Translations under genes and position numbers: made by a program
Assembly (NCBI GenBank): GCA_021807595.1
Contig: JAKBCS010000016.1
Location: 6,518-43,888, forward strand
DNA length: 37,371 nucleotides
Origin: Planctomycetota bacterium
GTDB lineage: Bacteria > Planctomycetota > Planctomycetia > Gemmatales > Gemmataceae
Direction of reading: 5' to 3'
The notes under the pieces: model-generated
What the model was told of the DNA's origin: nothing
The model's input: the letters and a program-made list of their open reading frames with translations, nothing else
The model's database searches: none
Shown here: positions 15,812 through 24,369 of the stretch, one piece after another
How positions within the stretch are numbered: the first letter of the stretch is position 1
Layout: each line of letters starts with the position of its first letter

Positions 15812-16372
15812 ATGCGCTTGCTACGCATTCTCGGATTGGCCGGCCTAGTCGGCCTGGCCGTCCCCGGTTTCGCCGAAGAGAAGTCGGCAAAGGTCGAAGA
15901 GGGGAAACCCGCGCCGTCCTTCGATTTGCCCGCCGTCAACATCGACAGAGTTTTTCCGGACAAGAAAGATGCCAAAACTCTTAGTCTGAAGGATCTCAAA
16001 GGGAAGCACGTCGTCTTGTTCTTCTATCCAAAAGCATTGACCGGGGGCTGAACCATCGAGGTCTGCGGCTATCGCGACCACGCCGAGCAGTTTGCTCGAG
16101 CCAACACCGTCCTCCTGGGTATCAGCGTCGACAAGTTGGAAGATCAAAAGCGATTTTCGGACAAAGAAAAGCTGACATATCCCCTTCTGGCCGATCCAAC
16201 GAAAAAGACCGCGAAGGCTTACGGCGTACTCTCCGAACGCGGCTACTCCAATCGTGTGACCTTCGTCATCGACAAGAACGGCGTCGTTCGCAAGATCTAT
16301 CCCAAAGTCAAACCGGCCGAGAACGCCGGGGAAGTCCTCGATTGGATCAAGACCAACCTCACGGATAAATAG
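15812..16372 (+). CDS. Secreted Bcp/PrxQ-type peroxiredoxin with in-frame TGA at the peroxidatic Cys: candidate selenoprotein
   Basis: A 186-residue frame read through TGA 16049-16051. The ATG at 15812 has GAGGAG 9 nt upstream. A signal peptide (MRLLRILGLAGLVGLAVPGFA) predicts export. The thioredoxin fold follows: GKPAPSFDLPAVN, LKDLKGKHVVLFFYPKALTGG, then TGA, TIEVCGYRDHAEQF, LLGISVDK, YPLLADP, YGVL, RVTFVIDKNGVVRKIY. The Bcp/PrxQ motif is TPGC-T-x4-C-G-x-RD, so the TGA falls exactly on the peroxidatic Cys, giving U80-x4-C85 with the resolving Cys kept. The frame stays intact for 107 more codons with family-conserved sequence. A SECIS-like hairpin begins at 16060. Peroxiredoxins are an established bacterial selenoprotein family. 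The alternative is a single Cys-to-stop mutation (TGC or TGT to TGA) making a fresh pseudogene. No sel genes are in the window. Confidence 0.8.
16060..16079 (+). promoter_or_regulatory. Candidate bacterial SECIS hairpin downstream of the TGA
   Basis: GGTC (16060-16063) pairs with GACC (16076-16079), T16064 is a bulge, GCG (16065-16067) pairs with CGC (16073-16075), and the loop is GCTAT. Beyond an A-A mismatch, C57-G82 and G58-C81 can extend the stem. A bulged U below a short stem and an apical loop starting with G are hallmarks of the E. coli fdhF SECIS that SelB recognises. The loop starts 17 nt after the last base of the TGA, within the usual range. These codons also encode the conserved VCGYRD, so the fold could be partly coincidental. 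Confidence 0.6.
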
Positions 16373-16436
16373 GAAGTGAAGGTCGAGGTGCAATCCGCTT
16401 GCGGCTCCCATCGAAACCGCAAGCGGACTCCCGATC

Positions 16437-17510
16437 TTACCGGCTGACGAGGGTGAGGGGAGCCGTTGGCTTATCCTTTTCGATGTTTATTTTCTGTTGG
16501 AATGTCCAACGTCCTTCCACGTCCTGCGTGTACATCAACCAATTACCGGACGGTAGCTTCGCGCGAAATCTCCCGGCTTCATCCGCGATCGTCGTTTGCC
16601 TTCCGCTTTCGTCATCGGCCCGAACGAAGACGATCTTGGCGCGGGCCAACGGGCTGCGGTCGGCGCGCAGCAAGCGTCCCTCGGCGTTGTAGCTGGGAGT
16701 CGAGGTGATGCGGTCGTAGCGCACACGCGGTGTGGTCGCGGGGGCGGCAGGTTGTGCCGGCAACGGCGATTGAAGCTGCGGCGGACGATAGGACGTACCG
16801 TTCTTCGCCGGCGGCATGAACGGAATGCGGTTGGAGGTCTGATTGCCTTGGCCGGGAGGCTCGATTGTCCCGGTGCCACCGGAGGGCGGGCCGTTCGGCT
16901 GACCCCCGACGGCGGGAGGCGTACCCATCGGCCCCCCGGAGACAGCCGGTTGTTGTTGCGGCACGGCTACCCCCGTCGATCCGGGCGGCGGCGCGGCCAC
17001 GGGAGCGCCGATGGTGGTCGTGCAGCACGTTGTTTGCGGTTCGTAATAGTTCACCTGTTGATAGGTCGTCACCGGCTGCAAGCAGCAGCGTTGGAGATAG
17101 CTCGTTACCGGGCAAGATTGCGAACGCAGCCGATAGGTCGTTACAGGTTGAGCGACTTGCTGGTAACTGCACGAACAAGGATCGTAGTAGCAGCTGTACC
17201 GATAGCTCGTGCAAGGTTCGTAGTAATAGCTGGTGCGATAGCTGGTCACAGGTTCCGCATAGCAGCTCTGCCGATAGGTGACAACCGGCTGATAGTAGCT
17301 GCGCTGCACATAATTGGTCGTGCATTGCTGGCATCCGCCGCTCGGCGCGGCCACGGCGACGGGGGCGACCGGAGCCGCGTAGCTCGATCCGCTCCGGCAA
17401 CTGTGGCAACAAACCTGGAAGACGTTATTCCAGGCGGCTTCGGCGGAGCCGTTCCCCACGGCCAAGACCGCCAGCGCGCCGCACCACAACGAAACCCGGA
17501 AGGGTCTCAT
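16437..17510 (-). CDS. Secreted Cys/Tyr-rich repeat protein with CarboxypepD_reg-like C-terminal domain
   Basis: A 357-residue predicted surface or cell-envelope protein. A signal peptide (MRPFRVSLWCGALAVLAVGNGSAEA) precedes a Cys/Tyr-rich region (about residues 30-150) of degenerate units such as YYQPVVTYRQSCY, AEPVTSYRTSYYYEPCTSYRYSCYYDPC and QPVTTYRLRSQSC. A Pro/Gly/Gln-rich linker (about 160-270) follows. The last 80 or so residues (YNAEGRLLRADRSPLARAKIVFVRADDES...DEAGRFRAKLPSGNWLMYTQD) look like a carboxypeptidase-regulatory (CNA-B-like) beta-sandwich. The Tyr-Thr/Cys repeats recall the YTV-type proteins proposed as cell-wall components in Rhodopirellula; that link is tentative. The ATG at 17510 is chosen for AAGGAG about 8 nt upstream and the signal peptide. 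Confidence 0.82.
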   Translation of the reverse strand: MRPFRVSLWCGALAVLAVGNGSAEAAWNNVFQVCCHSCRSGSSYAAPVAPVAVAAPSGGCQQCTTNYVQRSYYQPVVTYRQSCYAEPVTSYRTSYYYEPCTSYRYSCYYDPCSCSYQQVAQPVTTYRLRSQSCPVTSYLQRCCLQPVTTYQQVNYYEPQTTCCTTTIGAPVAAPPPGSTGVAVPQQQPAVSGGPMGTPPAVGGQPNGPPSGGTGTIEPPGQGNQTSNRIPFMPPAKNGTSYRPPQLQSPLPAQPAAPATTPRVRYDRITSTPSYNAEGRLLRADRSPLARAKIVFVRADDESGRQTTIADEAGRFRAKLPSGNWLMYTQDVEGRWTFQQKINIEKDKPTAPLTLVSR

Positions 17511-17828
17511 GGCACATTCTCCTTCCCAGCGGGTTTGCTTCTCGGTGCCTCTCGACAGCTCCAGCACGCGCTGGAGTCGCACCACGAAACCTCTCGAACG
17601 AATCGGCGCACCCGTGGCTCACGTCGATCCTTCTTTATCCTTAATTACCTGCAATCGTCGATCAAGAGAGGAGAGCGCATTCCCATTGGGAAAATCCGGA
17701 CGCCGCCGATACAACTGTCGGATCCGCTATAGTCAACAACCCCCACGTTTTGACCGTGAGGGTTGAGGCGCGTCTGGGAGACATGGGAAAGATAGAAAAG
17801 TCTCCCTTTCCTTGACTTGCAGCTGCAC

Positions 17829-18350
17829 TTAGCCAACGATGGCTTTGATGGCCGTCAGGGCGGATTCGTAGTTGGGATGAGAGCCGACCTCCGGCACATA
17901 CTCGGCATGGGTGATAACGCCGTCTTTATCGACCACGAACACGGCTCGACTCAGCAGGGCCAACGGCAGTCCTTCGATGAGAACACCGTAATTATGGCCG
18001 AACGAATGATTGTGAACGTCCGACAGCGTCTGCATGTTGGTGATGTTCTCCGCCGTGCAGAATCGCTTCTGCGCGAACGGTAGATCGAGGCTGATGGTGT
18101 AGCAGGCGAGTTTGTCTTTGTAAGCGCCGAGAGCCTCGTCGAATTTGTGCGTTTGCTGGTTGCACACGGGCGTATCCAACGACGGGACAACACTGAACAG
18201 CCGGGCCTTCGCGGGCGTTTTGTCGAGTCCGACGACATCGAGTCCGCTCAGGCAGGCGAAGCCCGGCGCTTTATCGCCGGCCTTCAGTTGTGGACCAACG
18301 AGCGTGAGCGGGTTGCCTTTGAAGGTGACGGCATTGGGACGTTTCAGCAT
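17829..18350 (-). CDS. tpx: Thiol peroxidase Tpx
   Basis: Atypical 2-Cys peroxiredoxin of 173 residues that reduces hydrogen and alkyl peroxides using thioredoxin. The peroxidatic Cys is C63 in SLDTPVCNQQT and the resolving Cys is C98 in FCTAEN, matching E. coli C61/C95. The N-terminus VTFKGNPLTLVGPQLKAGDKAPGF and the end GSHPNYESALTAIKAIVG are family-typical. There is no signal peptide, so it is cytosolic here. GAGAGGAA lies about 9 nt before the ATG. It lies 1.5 kb from the candidate seleno-peroxiredoxin, but on the other strand and separated by another gene, so they are not an operon. Confidence 0.96.
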   Translation of the reverse strand: MLKRPNAVTFKGNPLTLVGPQLKAGDKAPGFACLSGLDVVGLDKTPAKARLFSVVPSLDTPVCNQQTHKFDEALGAYKDKLACYTISLDLPFAQKRFCTAENITNMQTLSDVHNHSFGHNYGVLIEGLPLALLSRAVFVVDKDGVITHAEYVPEVGSHPNYESALTAIKAIVG

Positions 18351-18705
18351 GGGAGTTCCTCTCGATGAAGGTGAATTGGCACGTTAACGACTCGGTTAAA
18401 ATATGCGGCCCCCTCACAATCGTCAAACGCCCCACAATCTGCTCTATCCCACTTGACGGATGAGAAGATCCCGACAGGTTGCTTCGCAGCCGGCTTCCAG
18501 GTCGAGGGGTTATCGAACACTCCGAGTGAATTCGGGGAATAGCACTCTCGCCTCATGAGAGGATTCATATAGTCCATAAATGGCATATCTGGCTCTTCGA
18601 GAAATCATCCGGCAACGAGCGGATGTTCGCAGTTCGACAATTCCCGATCTTTCGACTTATCAATACCTTGCCCTCACTCTTCTCCCGTCGCGAGCCGAGA
18701 AGAGG
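18351..18705. other. Intergenic region upstream of tpx and downstream of the ABC-F gene
   Basis: About 355 nt. It should contain the tpx promoter on the minus strand; an AT-rich patch near 18393-18405 is the only candidate. No gene, terminator with T-tract or repeat was found. Confidence 0.4.
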
Positions 18706-20622
18706 CTAATTCAACTCCACCGCCTCTTCCCAGTGTTCGTACAGATATTGCAACCGCGCCTTGGCTTCCTCGAACGCCTTGGTTGTCTGCTTGACCCGCT
18801 CGCCGTCGCGGTACAGATCCGGCGAGGCGAGGGTCCGTTCCAATTCCTGAATCTCCGTCTCCAGAGCCGCGATGTCCGCTTCCAACTCCTCGACCTTGCG
18901 ATAGGGAAATTGTCGTTTTCTCTTTACTTTCGCCGTCGCTGCTGCGCTCGGCTGGCGCGTGGGGGTCTGACGCCCCGCAGCTTCTTTCTGTGGAGAATTG
19001 ACACCCGCAGATCGCGCGGATTGCGAGCGCATCAACTCATAGGTATCGTAGTTGCCGTGGATCACCTGCACATTGCCGGAACCGTCGAGAACCAGCAGCA
19101 CATCGACGACGCGATTGAGGAAATAACGGTCGTGGCTAACCACGATGGCCGTGCCCTCGAACTCCAAGAGCGCTTGCTCGAGCGCGTCGCACGCCCACAA
19201 ATCGAGATGATTCGTCGGCTCGTCGAGAATCAGGACGTTGACCCCCTGGGCGACGAGCTTAGCCAGTGCGGCTCGGCTCTTCTCGCCCCCCGATAAATTG
19301 CCGACGCGCTGATACACCTGTTCGCCCGTCAGCCCGAAGCGACCGAGCAGATCGCGCATACCCTGTTCGACGACATCGGGGTCGGCTTCCGGCCACACGG
19401 CACGAATGACAGTCTTTTCTGGAGGCAACGAATTCAAGTGCTGATCGTAATAGCCGAACTCGACGAGATGGCCGCGCTGCACCTTGCCGCCGTCCGCTTC
19501 TTCTTCGCCCAACAGTACCCGCAGCAGCGTCGTCTTGCCGCTACCATTCGGGCCCATGATGCCCAGTCTCTTGCCGCGATGCAGCGTGAAATTCAGATCC
19601 TTGAACAGCGGGCGATCGTAAGACTTCGCTAAATCTTCAACGTGCAACACCACATCGCCGCTGCGACGCACGCCACCGAAGTGCATGTACGGCGTCTCGA
19701 TCGTGGTCGGGCGCTCGAGGCGTTCGATCTTGTCGATCGCTTTCTGCCGCGACGCCGCCTGCTTGTGCAGCTGCCCATAATGAACCCGGCGAATGTACTC
19801 TTCTTGTTTGCCGATGTACTCGCGTTGGGCTTCCCAGGCTTTAAGCTCCATTTCATAGCGTTCTTGTCGCAATCGCCAGTATTGCTTGAAATTACCGGGA
19901 TACGAGTCGATGCGTTTGCCATGCAACTCGAATACCTTGTTCACCACGCGATCCAGAAAGTAGCGATCGTGGCTGACGATCAGCATGGCCTCCGGCTGCC
20001 GAATGAGATAATCTTCGAGCCATCGCGTGGTATCGATGTCGAGATGATTGCTCGGCTCATCCAAAAGCATCACATCGGGCGAGGCGAGCAACAGCTTGGC
20101 GAGCATGACTCGGCTCTGCTGCCCGCCGCTAAACGTCTCGACCGGCCGTTCATAATCGTCGCGGCGAAAGCCGAGTCCATCGAGAACCTGTTCGACGTGA
20201 TGATCGACGTTGTAGGCGTCGTGATGGCGCAGCAACTCGTTGAGCCGGTCGTAGCGTGCGGCCAACGTCTTGCGTTCGATCTCCTCCGTCGCTTTGGCCA
20301 GCGCCTCGGCGGTGTGGATCATGTCGTCGTGGGCGGCGAGCAATTCGTCGAGCGCCGAGCGCGCTTCGACGAACAGTGTGCGTTCCGGCTCGAACACCGG
20401 CTGTTGCCGCAGCAAACTCACCCGCGCCCCGGCGTGCAACCGCACCGCTCCTTCGTCGGGACGATCCAGCCCCGCTAGGATGCGCAACAGCGTCGTCTTG
20501 CCCGCCCCGTTGGGACCGACCAAGCCGACTCGTTCGCCGCCTTGTAATTCAAACCCGATGTCCTGAAAAAGCGGCCCCTCGTCGAATCCGCGAGAAAGAC
20601 CGGCACAACTCAATAGCAGCAT
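18706..20622 (-). CDS. ABC-F family ATPase (Uup/EttA-like ribosome-associated protein)
   Basis: A 638-residue soluble protein with two ABC ATPase domains and no membrane segments. Domain 1 has Walker A GPNGAGKTT (from residue 36), signature SGGQQSR and Walker B LLDEPSNHLD. Domain 2 has GPNGSGKTT, LSGGEKSR and LILDEPTNHLD. The inter-domain linker (about 235-310) is the charged helical arm (KQYWRLRQERYEMELKAWEAQREYIGKQEEYIRR) that ABC-F proteins insert at the ribosomal E site. A C-terminal coiled coil (YRKVEELEADIAALETEIQELERTL...) is the Uup-type extension. Likely role: a translation factor resolving stalled or abnormal ribosomes; antibiotic-resistance ABC-F is less likely given the layout. 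No dedicated operon partner. Confidence 0.93.
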   Translation of the reverse strand: MLLLSCAGLSRGFDEGPLFQDIGFELQGGERVGLVGPNGAGKTTLLRILAGLDRPDEGAVRLHAGARVSLLRQQPVFEPERTLFVEARSALDELLAAHDDMIHTAEALAKATEEIERKTLAARYDRLNELLRHHDAYNVDHHVEQVLDGLGFRRDDYERPVETFSGGQQSRVMLAKLLLASPDVMLLDEPSNHLDIDTTRWLEDYLIRQPEAMLIVSHDRYFLDRVVNKVFELHGKRIDSYPGNFKQYWRLRQERYEMELKAWEAQREYIGKQEEYIRRVHYGQLHKQAASRQKAIDKIERLERPTTIETPYMHFGGVRRSGDVVLHVEDLAKSYDRPLFKDLNFTLHRGKRLGIMGPNGSGKTTLLRVLLGEEEADGGKVQRGHLVEFGYYDQHLNSLPPEKTVIRAVWPEADPDVVEQGMRDLLGRFGLTGEQVYQRVGNLSGGEKSRAALAKLVAQGVNVLILDEPTNHLDLWACDALEQALLEFEGTAIVVSHDRYFLNRVVDVLLVLDGSGNVQVIHGNYDTYELMRSQSARSAGVNSPQKEAAGRQTPTRQPSAAATAKVKRKRQFPYRKVEELEADIAALETEIQELERTLASPDLYRDGERVKQTTKAFEEAKARLQYLYEHWEEAVELN

Positions 20623-20851
20623 ATCCCCTCATGCGGCTCCGTGATGAAAGCAAATCTCCGGCAAACGTCGCTCATCAAACCACAAAGAGCGGGCCGAGCG
20701 GAAGGGCAATGTCGCGGTGTTTAAGGTTCAGTCGGACTTGGAAAATGGAAAGCGTTCATCGCGAACGGCGAACATCGGCATTTCACCACGAACGACAAAG
20801 ACTCCGCACTCCAGAGCAGCTATTCCCGCAACTGCGAAACGTAGGGAACAG

Positions 20852-20895
20852 GAGCCGTGGATGGCCGAGGCCCATCGTGAGCAGAGCCACGGCTC
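20852..20895. repeat. Compound palindrome
   Basis: GAGCCGTGG (20852-20860) pairs perfectly with CCACGGCTC (20887-20895). The enclosed ATGGCC...GCCCAT can pair further, giving a branched or extended hairpin. No T-tract. It probably belongs to a dispersed palindromic repeat family. Confidence 0.6.
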
Positions 20896-21101
20896 GTCTT
20901 CCCCGTTTTCGGTACCTGACTTCGCCCGGTGGACACCGAACCGTCTAAACAGGCATTTCGATCTATCTTCCGACGGGTCGATCGTGGGAATCTCTTGGAA
21001 ACAGGTGGTTGAATATCGGTTTCCTCAATCGGACAGATTGCCTGCCGCTGCAGTCCGATTGCAGCCCTGGGCTTCATTGGCGATTCATTGAAGGATCTCA
21101 C

Positions 21102-21202
21102 GTTCCCACGCCGGAGCGTGGGAACGAGGAGGGTGCCGGAGCGTGGGAACGAGGAGGGTGCCGGAGCGTGGGAACGAGGAGGGTGCCGGAGCGTGGGAAC
21201 GC
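21102..21202. repeat. Tandem array of a 25-bp unit with embedded palindrome
   Basis: The 25-bp unit GCCGGAGCGTGGGAACGAGG + AGGGT repeats at 21110-21134, 21135-21159 and 21160-21184, with a fourth partial copy at 21185-21202. The first copy is preceded by CGTTCCCACGC, which forms a perfect 11-bp inverted repeat with GCGTGGGAACG. The array begins 10 nt beyond the lactonase stop codon, on the downstream side of that minus-strand gene. It looks like expansion of half of a common GTTCCCACGC/GCGTGGGAAC palindrome. Confidence 0.92.
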
Positions 21203-21211
21203 GGAGAGACA

Positions 21212-22387
21212 TCACTCGCGGGCCATGAATTTGACGCACACCGGCTTGCCGACTTGAGCCTTCTCGCCCGTCGGTGTTAGCGCGCCGGTTTTGGGATCGA
21301 TGCGAAAGACCAGGATGCTGTCGCCGTCTTGATTGGCGACGAGCAAGAACTTGCCGGTCGGATCGATGCCGAAGTTCCGCGGGATGTTGATGCCTTCGGC
21401 CTGATGCCCGGCGGCGGTCAATTGGCCGGTCTTCTCGTTGATGGCGAAGACGGCGATGCTATTGTGGCCGCGATTGGAACCATAGAGAAACTTGCCGGAC
21501 GGATGGACCTGCACCTCGGCGGTCCACGTCGGTTTGTCGTACCCTTTGGGCAATGTGGTAATGGTCTGCATCGGCGTCAAGGTTCCCTTGTCGGCGTCAT
21601 AGTTCATGGCCGTGACGGTGTTGGCCATCTCGTTAATGACGTAGGCATGGCGGCCGTTGGGATGGAAGGCGAAATGACGCGGGCCGGACTTAGCCGCGAC
21701 TCGGACGAAGGGTGGAGCGCTCTTCTCGAGTTTGCCAGTGGCGGCGTCGTAGCGATAAATCAGCACCTTATCGAGTCCGAGATCGGCGACAAAGGCGTAG
21801 CGATTTATGGCGTCGAGATTGATGGAGTGGGCGTGCGGGGCTTCTTGACGTGTCGGGTCAGCGCCCTTGCCGGTGTGTTGCACGAACGCGGTTTCCTCGC
21901 CGAGTCGTCCGTCGTCGTCGATGGCCAGCACTGTCGCGTTGCCTCCGCTGTAATTGGCAACCAGAACGTGCTTGCCCGCCTTATCGACCACCAGATGACA
22001 GGCCGCCGCGCCGCGCGAAGGCTTCTGATTGAGTTGCTTCAACGCCCCGCTGGCCCGATCGATGGCGAACGCGGTGACGCAACCGCTCCTCTTCCCCTCG
22101 AACTTGTCCAGTTCGCCGACGGCATAGAGGAAACGCTGTTTCGGATCGAGCGCCACAAACGAGGGGTTGGCCGTCTCGGCGACTAGCTCCGCCGCGCCCA
22201 ACTTGCCGGTGTCGGCGTCGAAAGCACAGCGATAAATGCCCTTGCTCTTGCCGCCGGTGTAGGTGCCGACAAAAACCCAGAAGCGCGACGGCTTGGCGGC
22301 GCTATCCGCCGGCGCTGCCAAGGCGAACCATGCCAGCCCAGCCAGGGCGAGAACGAAGCAAACCAGCGGACGAATGGGAGACATCAT
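21212..22387 (-). CDS. Secreted lactonase family seven-bladed beta-propeller protein
   Basis: A 391-residue protein of the 6-phosphogluconolactonase (YbhE)/3-carboxymuconate cyclase-like propeller family. A signal peptide (PLVCFVLALAGLAWFALAAPADSA) precedes the propeller: VFVGTYTGGKSKGIYRCAFDADTGKL, NPSFVALDPKQRFLYAVGE, GAAACHLVVDKAGKHVLVANYSGGNATV, HAHSINLDAINRYAFVADLGLDKVLIY, GPRHFAFHPNGRHAYVINE, RNFGIDPTGKFLLVANQDGDSILVF. The ATG at 22387 is chosen for AAGAGG 8 nt upstream and for the signal peptide; the longer frame to 22456 is unsupported. Export argues against a role in the cytosolic pentose phosphate pathway. The substrate is probably another sugar lactone, but many such planctomycete proteins are uncharacterised. 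Confidence 0.92.
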   Translation of the reverse strand: MMSPIRPLVCFVLALAGLAWFALAAPADSAAKPSRFWVFVGTYTGGKSKGIYRCAFDADTGKLGAAELVAETANPSFVALDPKQRFLYAVGELDKFEGKRSGCVTAFAIDRASGALKQLNQKPSRGAAACHLVVDKAGKHVLVANYSGGNATVLAIDDDGRLGEETAFVQHTGKGADPTRQEAPHAHSINLDAINRYAFVADLGLDKVLIYRYDAATGKLEKSAPPFVRVAAKSGPRHFAFHPNGRHAYVINEMANTVTAMNYDADKGTLTPMQTITTLPKGYDKPTWTAEVQVHPSGKFLYGSNRGHNSIAVFAINEKTGQLTAAGHQAEGINIPRNFGIDPTGKFLLVANQDGDSILVFRIDPKTGALTPTGEKAQVGKPVCVKFMARE

Positions 22388-22595
22388 CGGTAGACCTCTT
22401 GCGATGGCCAAAGGTGGGGTGCGATTACGGATGGAATTAGTGTACCGAAATCGCACGCATTTTCACGTCCCCTTCCGACGGCGCTGTCCGGTCGGCCCGC
22501 TTCACATGGCAAGGGTCGAGCCGCTTCGGCGATGGTCCATCGGCTCCATACAAATCCAGCATCGCCGATAACCGAAATTTCAAAGGAGATGGTTC

Positions 22596-23327
<732 letters not shown>

Positions 23328-23685
23328 AGTGTCTCGGCAAGCGATTGCCAAATTGCCGAACGGGGACTGCCGCCCCCGTTCGGATCGTGTTGCAGGAGCG
23401 ATATCGTTAACTTCTACCACGAGGAACCACCGTTGTCCTTGCCGGTGGACAACGGCTAACGTCGGAATCCTGCATTCTCAGACTTGCACAATGGCGATAT
23501 GGAATATAGCATCAGAGTCATATTCGTAAACGGTTCGACTGGGAGGGACGCCCGGACTTGGCGCGATGGCTAGTAATCGAGCGTCCGCATCGCAATGAAA
23601 GATGACTTTTCGGGACGGGAAAGGAATGCAGGCGACTGTTCCAACTTGCTGACGAACGAAACGACACTTTTCAGAGGAGTCCACC
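23328..23685. other. Intergenic region after the DUF1080 gene
   Basis: About 360 nt. It contains the hairpin at 23356-23383 and no credible gene. The promoter of the next gene should lie in the right half; nothing definite was seen. Confidence 0.45.
23356..23383 (+). terminator. Terminator-like hairpin after the DUF1080 gene
   Basis: CCGAACGGGG (23356-23365) pairs perfectly with CCCCGTTCGG (23374-23383) around an 8-nt loop, 28 nt past the stop codon. No T-tract follows, so intrinsic termination would be weak. Confidence 0.5.
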
Positions 23686-24306
23686 ATGAAAACACGTTTC
23701 ACAGCGGCGTGGATACTTATCCTTTTCGAAATCTGCTCCGGTTATTCGTGGGGGCAGGCGTTCCGATTCATTCCTCGCATTCCCGTTCGCTTGCCCAGTG
23801 TCCCTCCGATTCGTTCTCCCATCCATCCTCCCATACACTTACCCCCAAGCACGGACCATTCAAAGGAGAACGAACCGCGCGGCAAGCAAAGCTCACCCGT
23901 GGATGAGGGGGTTGGTATCCCCTTCTTCAGCATCGGCCTTGGTCTGTTCGCGATCCTCGCCTTGATCATTTGCGCGGCGATGGGTGGCAAGTTCGCCGGC
24001 GGGACGATTCGCATCGTGACCACACCGCCTGGAGAGGCACCGCAGAGCATCCGCGAAGCGTGGATTGGCCTTGAATTGCCTTTGGCGAAATCACGAGATC
24101 AAGGAAGGAAACTCGCGGTGATGGGCGTGCGATCGTGGAAGGGGATCTTCATGACTGGATACGCAGTGGAAGGGCGAGTGGCCCTTGAGTATCTCGCCAC
24201 TCGCTCGCCGACAGCCGCGGCCTGGTGGCGCGAAAATGTGCCCCACGTTCTGAAGTCTGGCTTTCAATTTGTCTTCCCGGTAGAGAACTGCGTAAAGTTG
24301 GACTGA
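23686..24306 (+). CDS. Hypothetical membrane protein with Pro-rich segment
   Basis: A 206-residue protein of unrecognised family. It starts with a signal-peptide-like segment (MKTRFTAAWILILFEICSGYSWG). A Pro/Ile/His-rich stretch follows (about 28-55: IPRIPVRLPSVPPIRSPIHPPIH), then one clear transmembrane helix (about 80-100: FFSIGLGLFAILALIICAAMGG). The C-terminal domain of about 100 residues starts GTIRIVTTPPGEAPQSIREAWIGLELPLA and includes VRSWKGIFMTGYAVEGRVALEYLA and WWRENVP. The segment GEAPQSIREAWIGLELPL followed by a beta-strand-rich part suggests a small soluble beta-domain facing one side of the membrane. AGAGGAG lies 8 nt before the ATG. Function unknown; no operon partner. Confidence 0.75.
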   Translation: MKTRFTAAWILILFEICSGYSWGQAFRFIPRIPVRLPSVPPIRSPIHPPIHLPPSTDHSKENEPRGKQSSPVDEGVGIPFFSIGLGLFAILALIICAAMGGKFAGGTIRIVTTPPGEAPQSIREAWIGLELPLAKSRDQGRKLAVMGVRSWKGIFMTGYAVEGRVALEYLATRSPTAAAWWRENVPHVLKSGFQFVFPVENCVKLD

Positions 24307-24369
24307 TGGCTTAGTCGTCCAAGTCCAGCAAGGCGAAATTCTCTTCCCAACGAGCCTGGTATTCGCTCC

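Larger units (their letters stand above)
20623..21211. other. Intergenic region with a compound hairpin and a tandem repeat
   Basis: About 590 nt between two minus-strand genes. No credible coding frame. It holds an imperfect compound palindrome (20852-20895) and the 25-bp tandem array (21110-21202). The part next to the ABC-F start should include that gene's promoter, which I cannot point to. Confidence 0.5.

Noticed and set aside
16049-16051. Treating the peroxiredoxin as two separate genes or a plain pseudogene
   Set aside because: Both halves are in the same frame, the second half has no own start or ribosome-binding site at the right place, and the stop falls exactly on the catalytic Cys; kept as a candidate Sec codon with the pseudogene option stated.
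16596-17732. Long plus-strand frame opposite the Cys/Tyr-rich gene
   Set aside because: Arg/Gly-rich translation without motifs; it is the mirror of the minus-strand gene, which has a signal peptide and a ribosome-binding site.
19642-20478. Long plus-strand frame opposite the ABC-F gene
   Set aside because: Antisense shadow of a gene with unambiguous ABC motifs.
21102-21202. CRISPR-like array
   Set aside because: Units are strictly tandem at 25 bp with no variable spacers and no cas genes.
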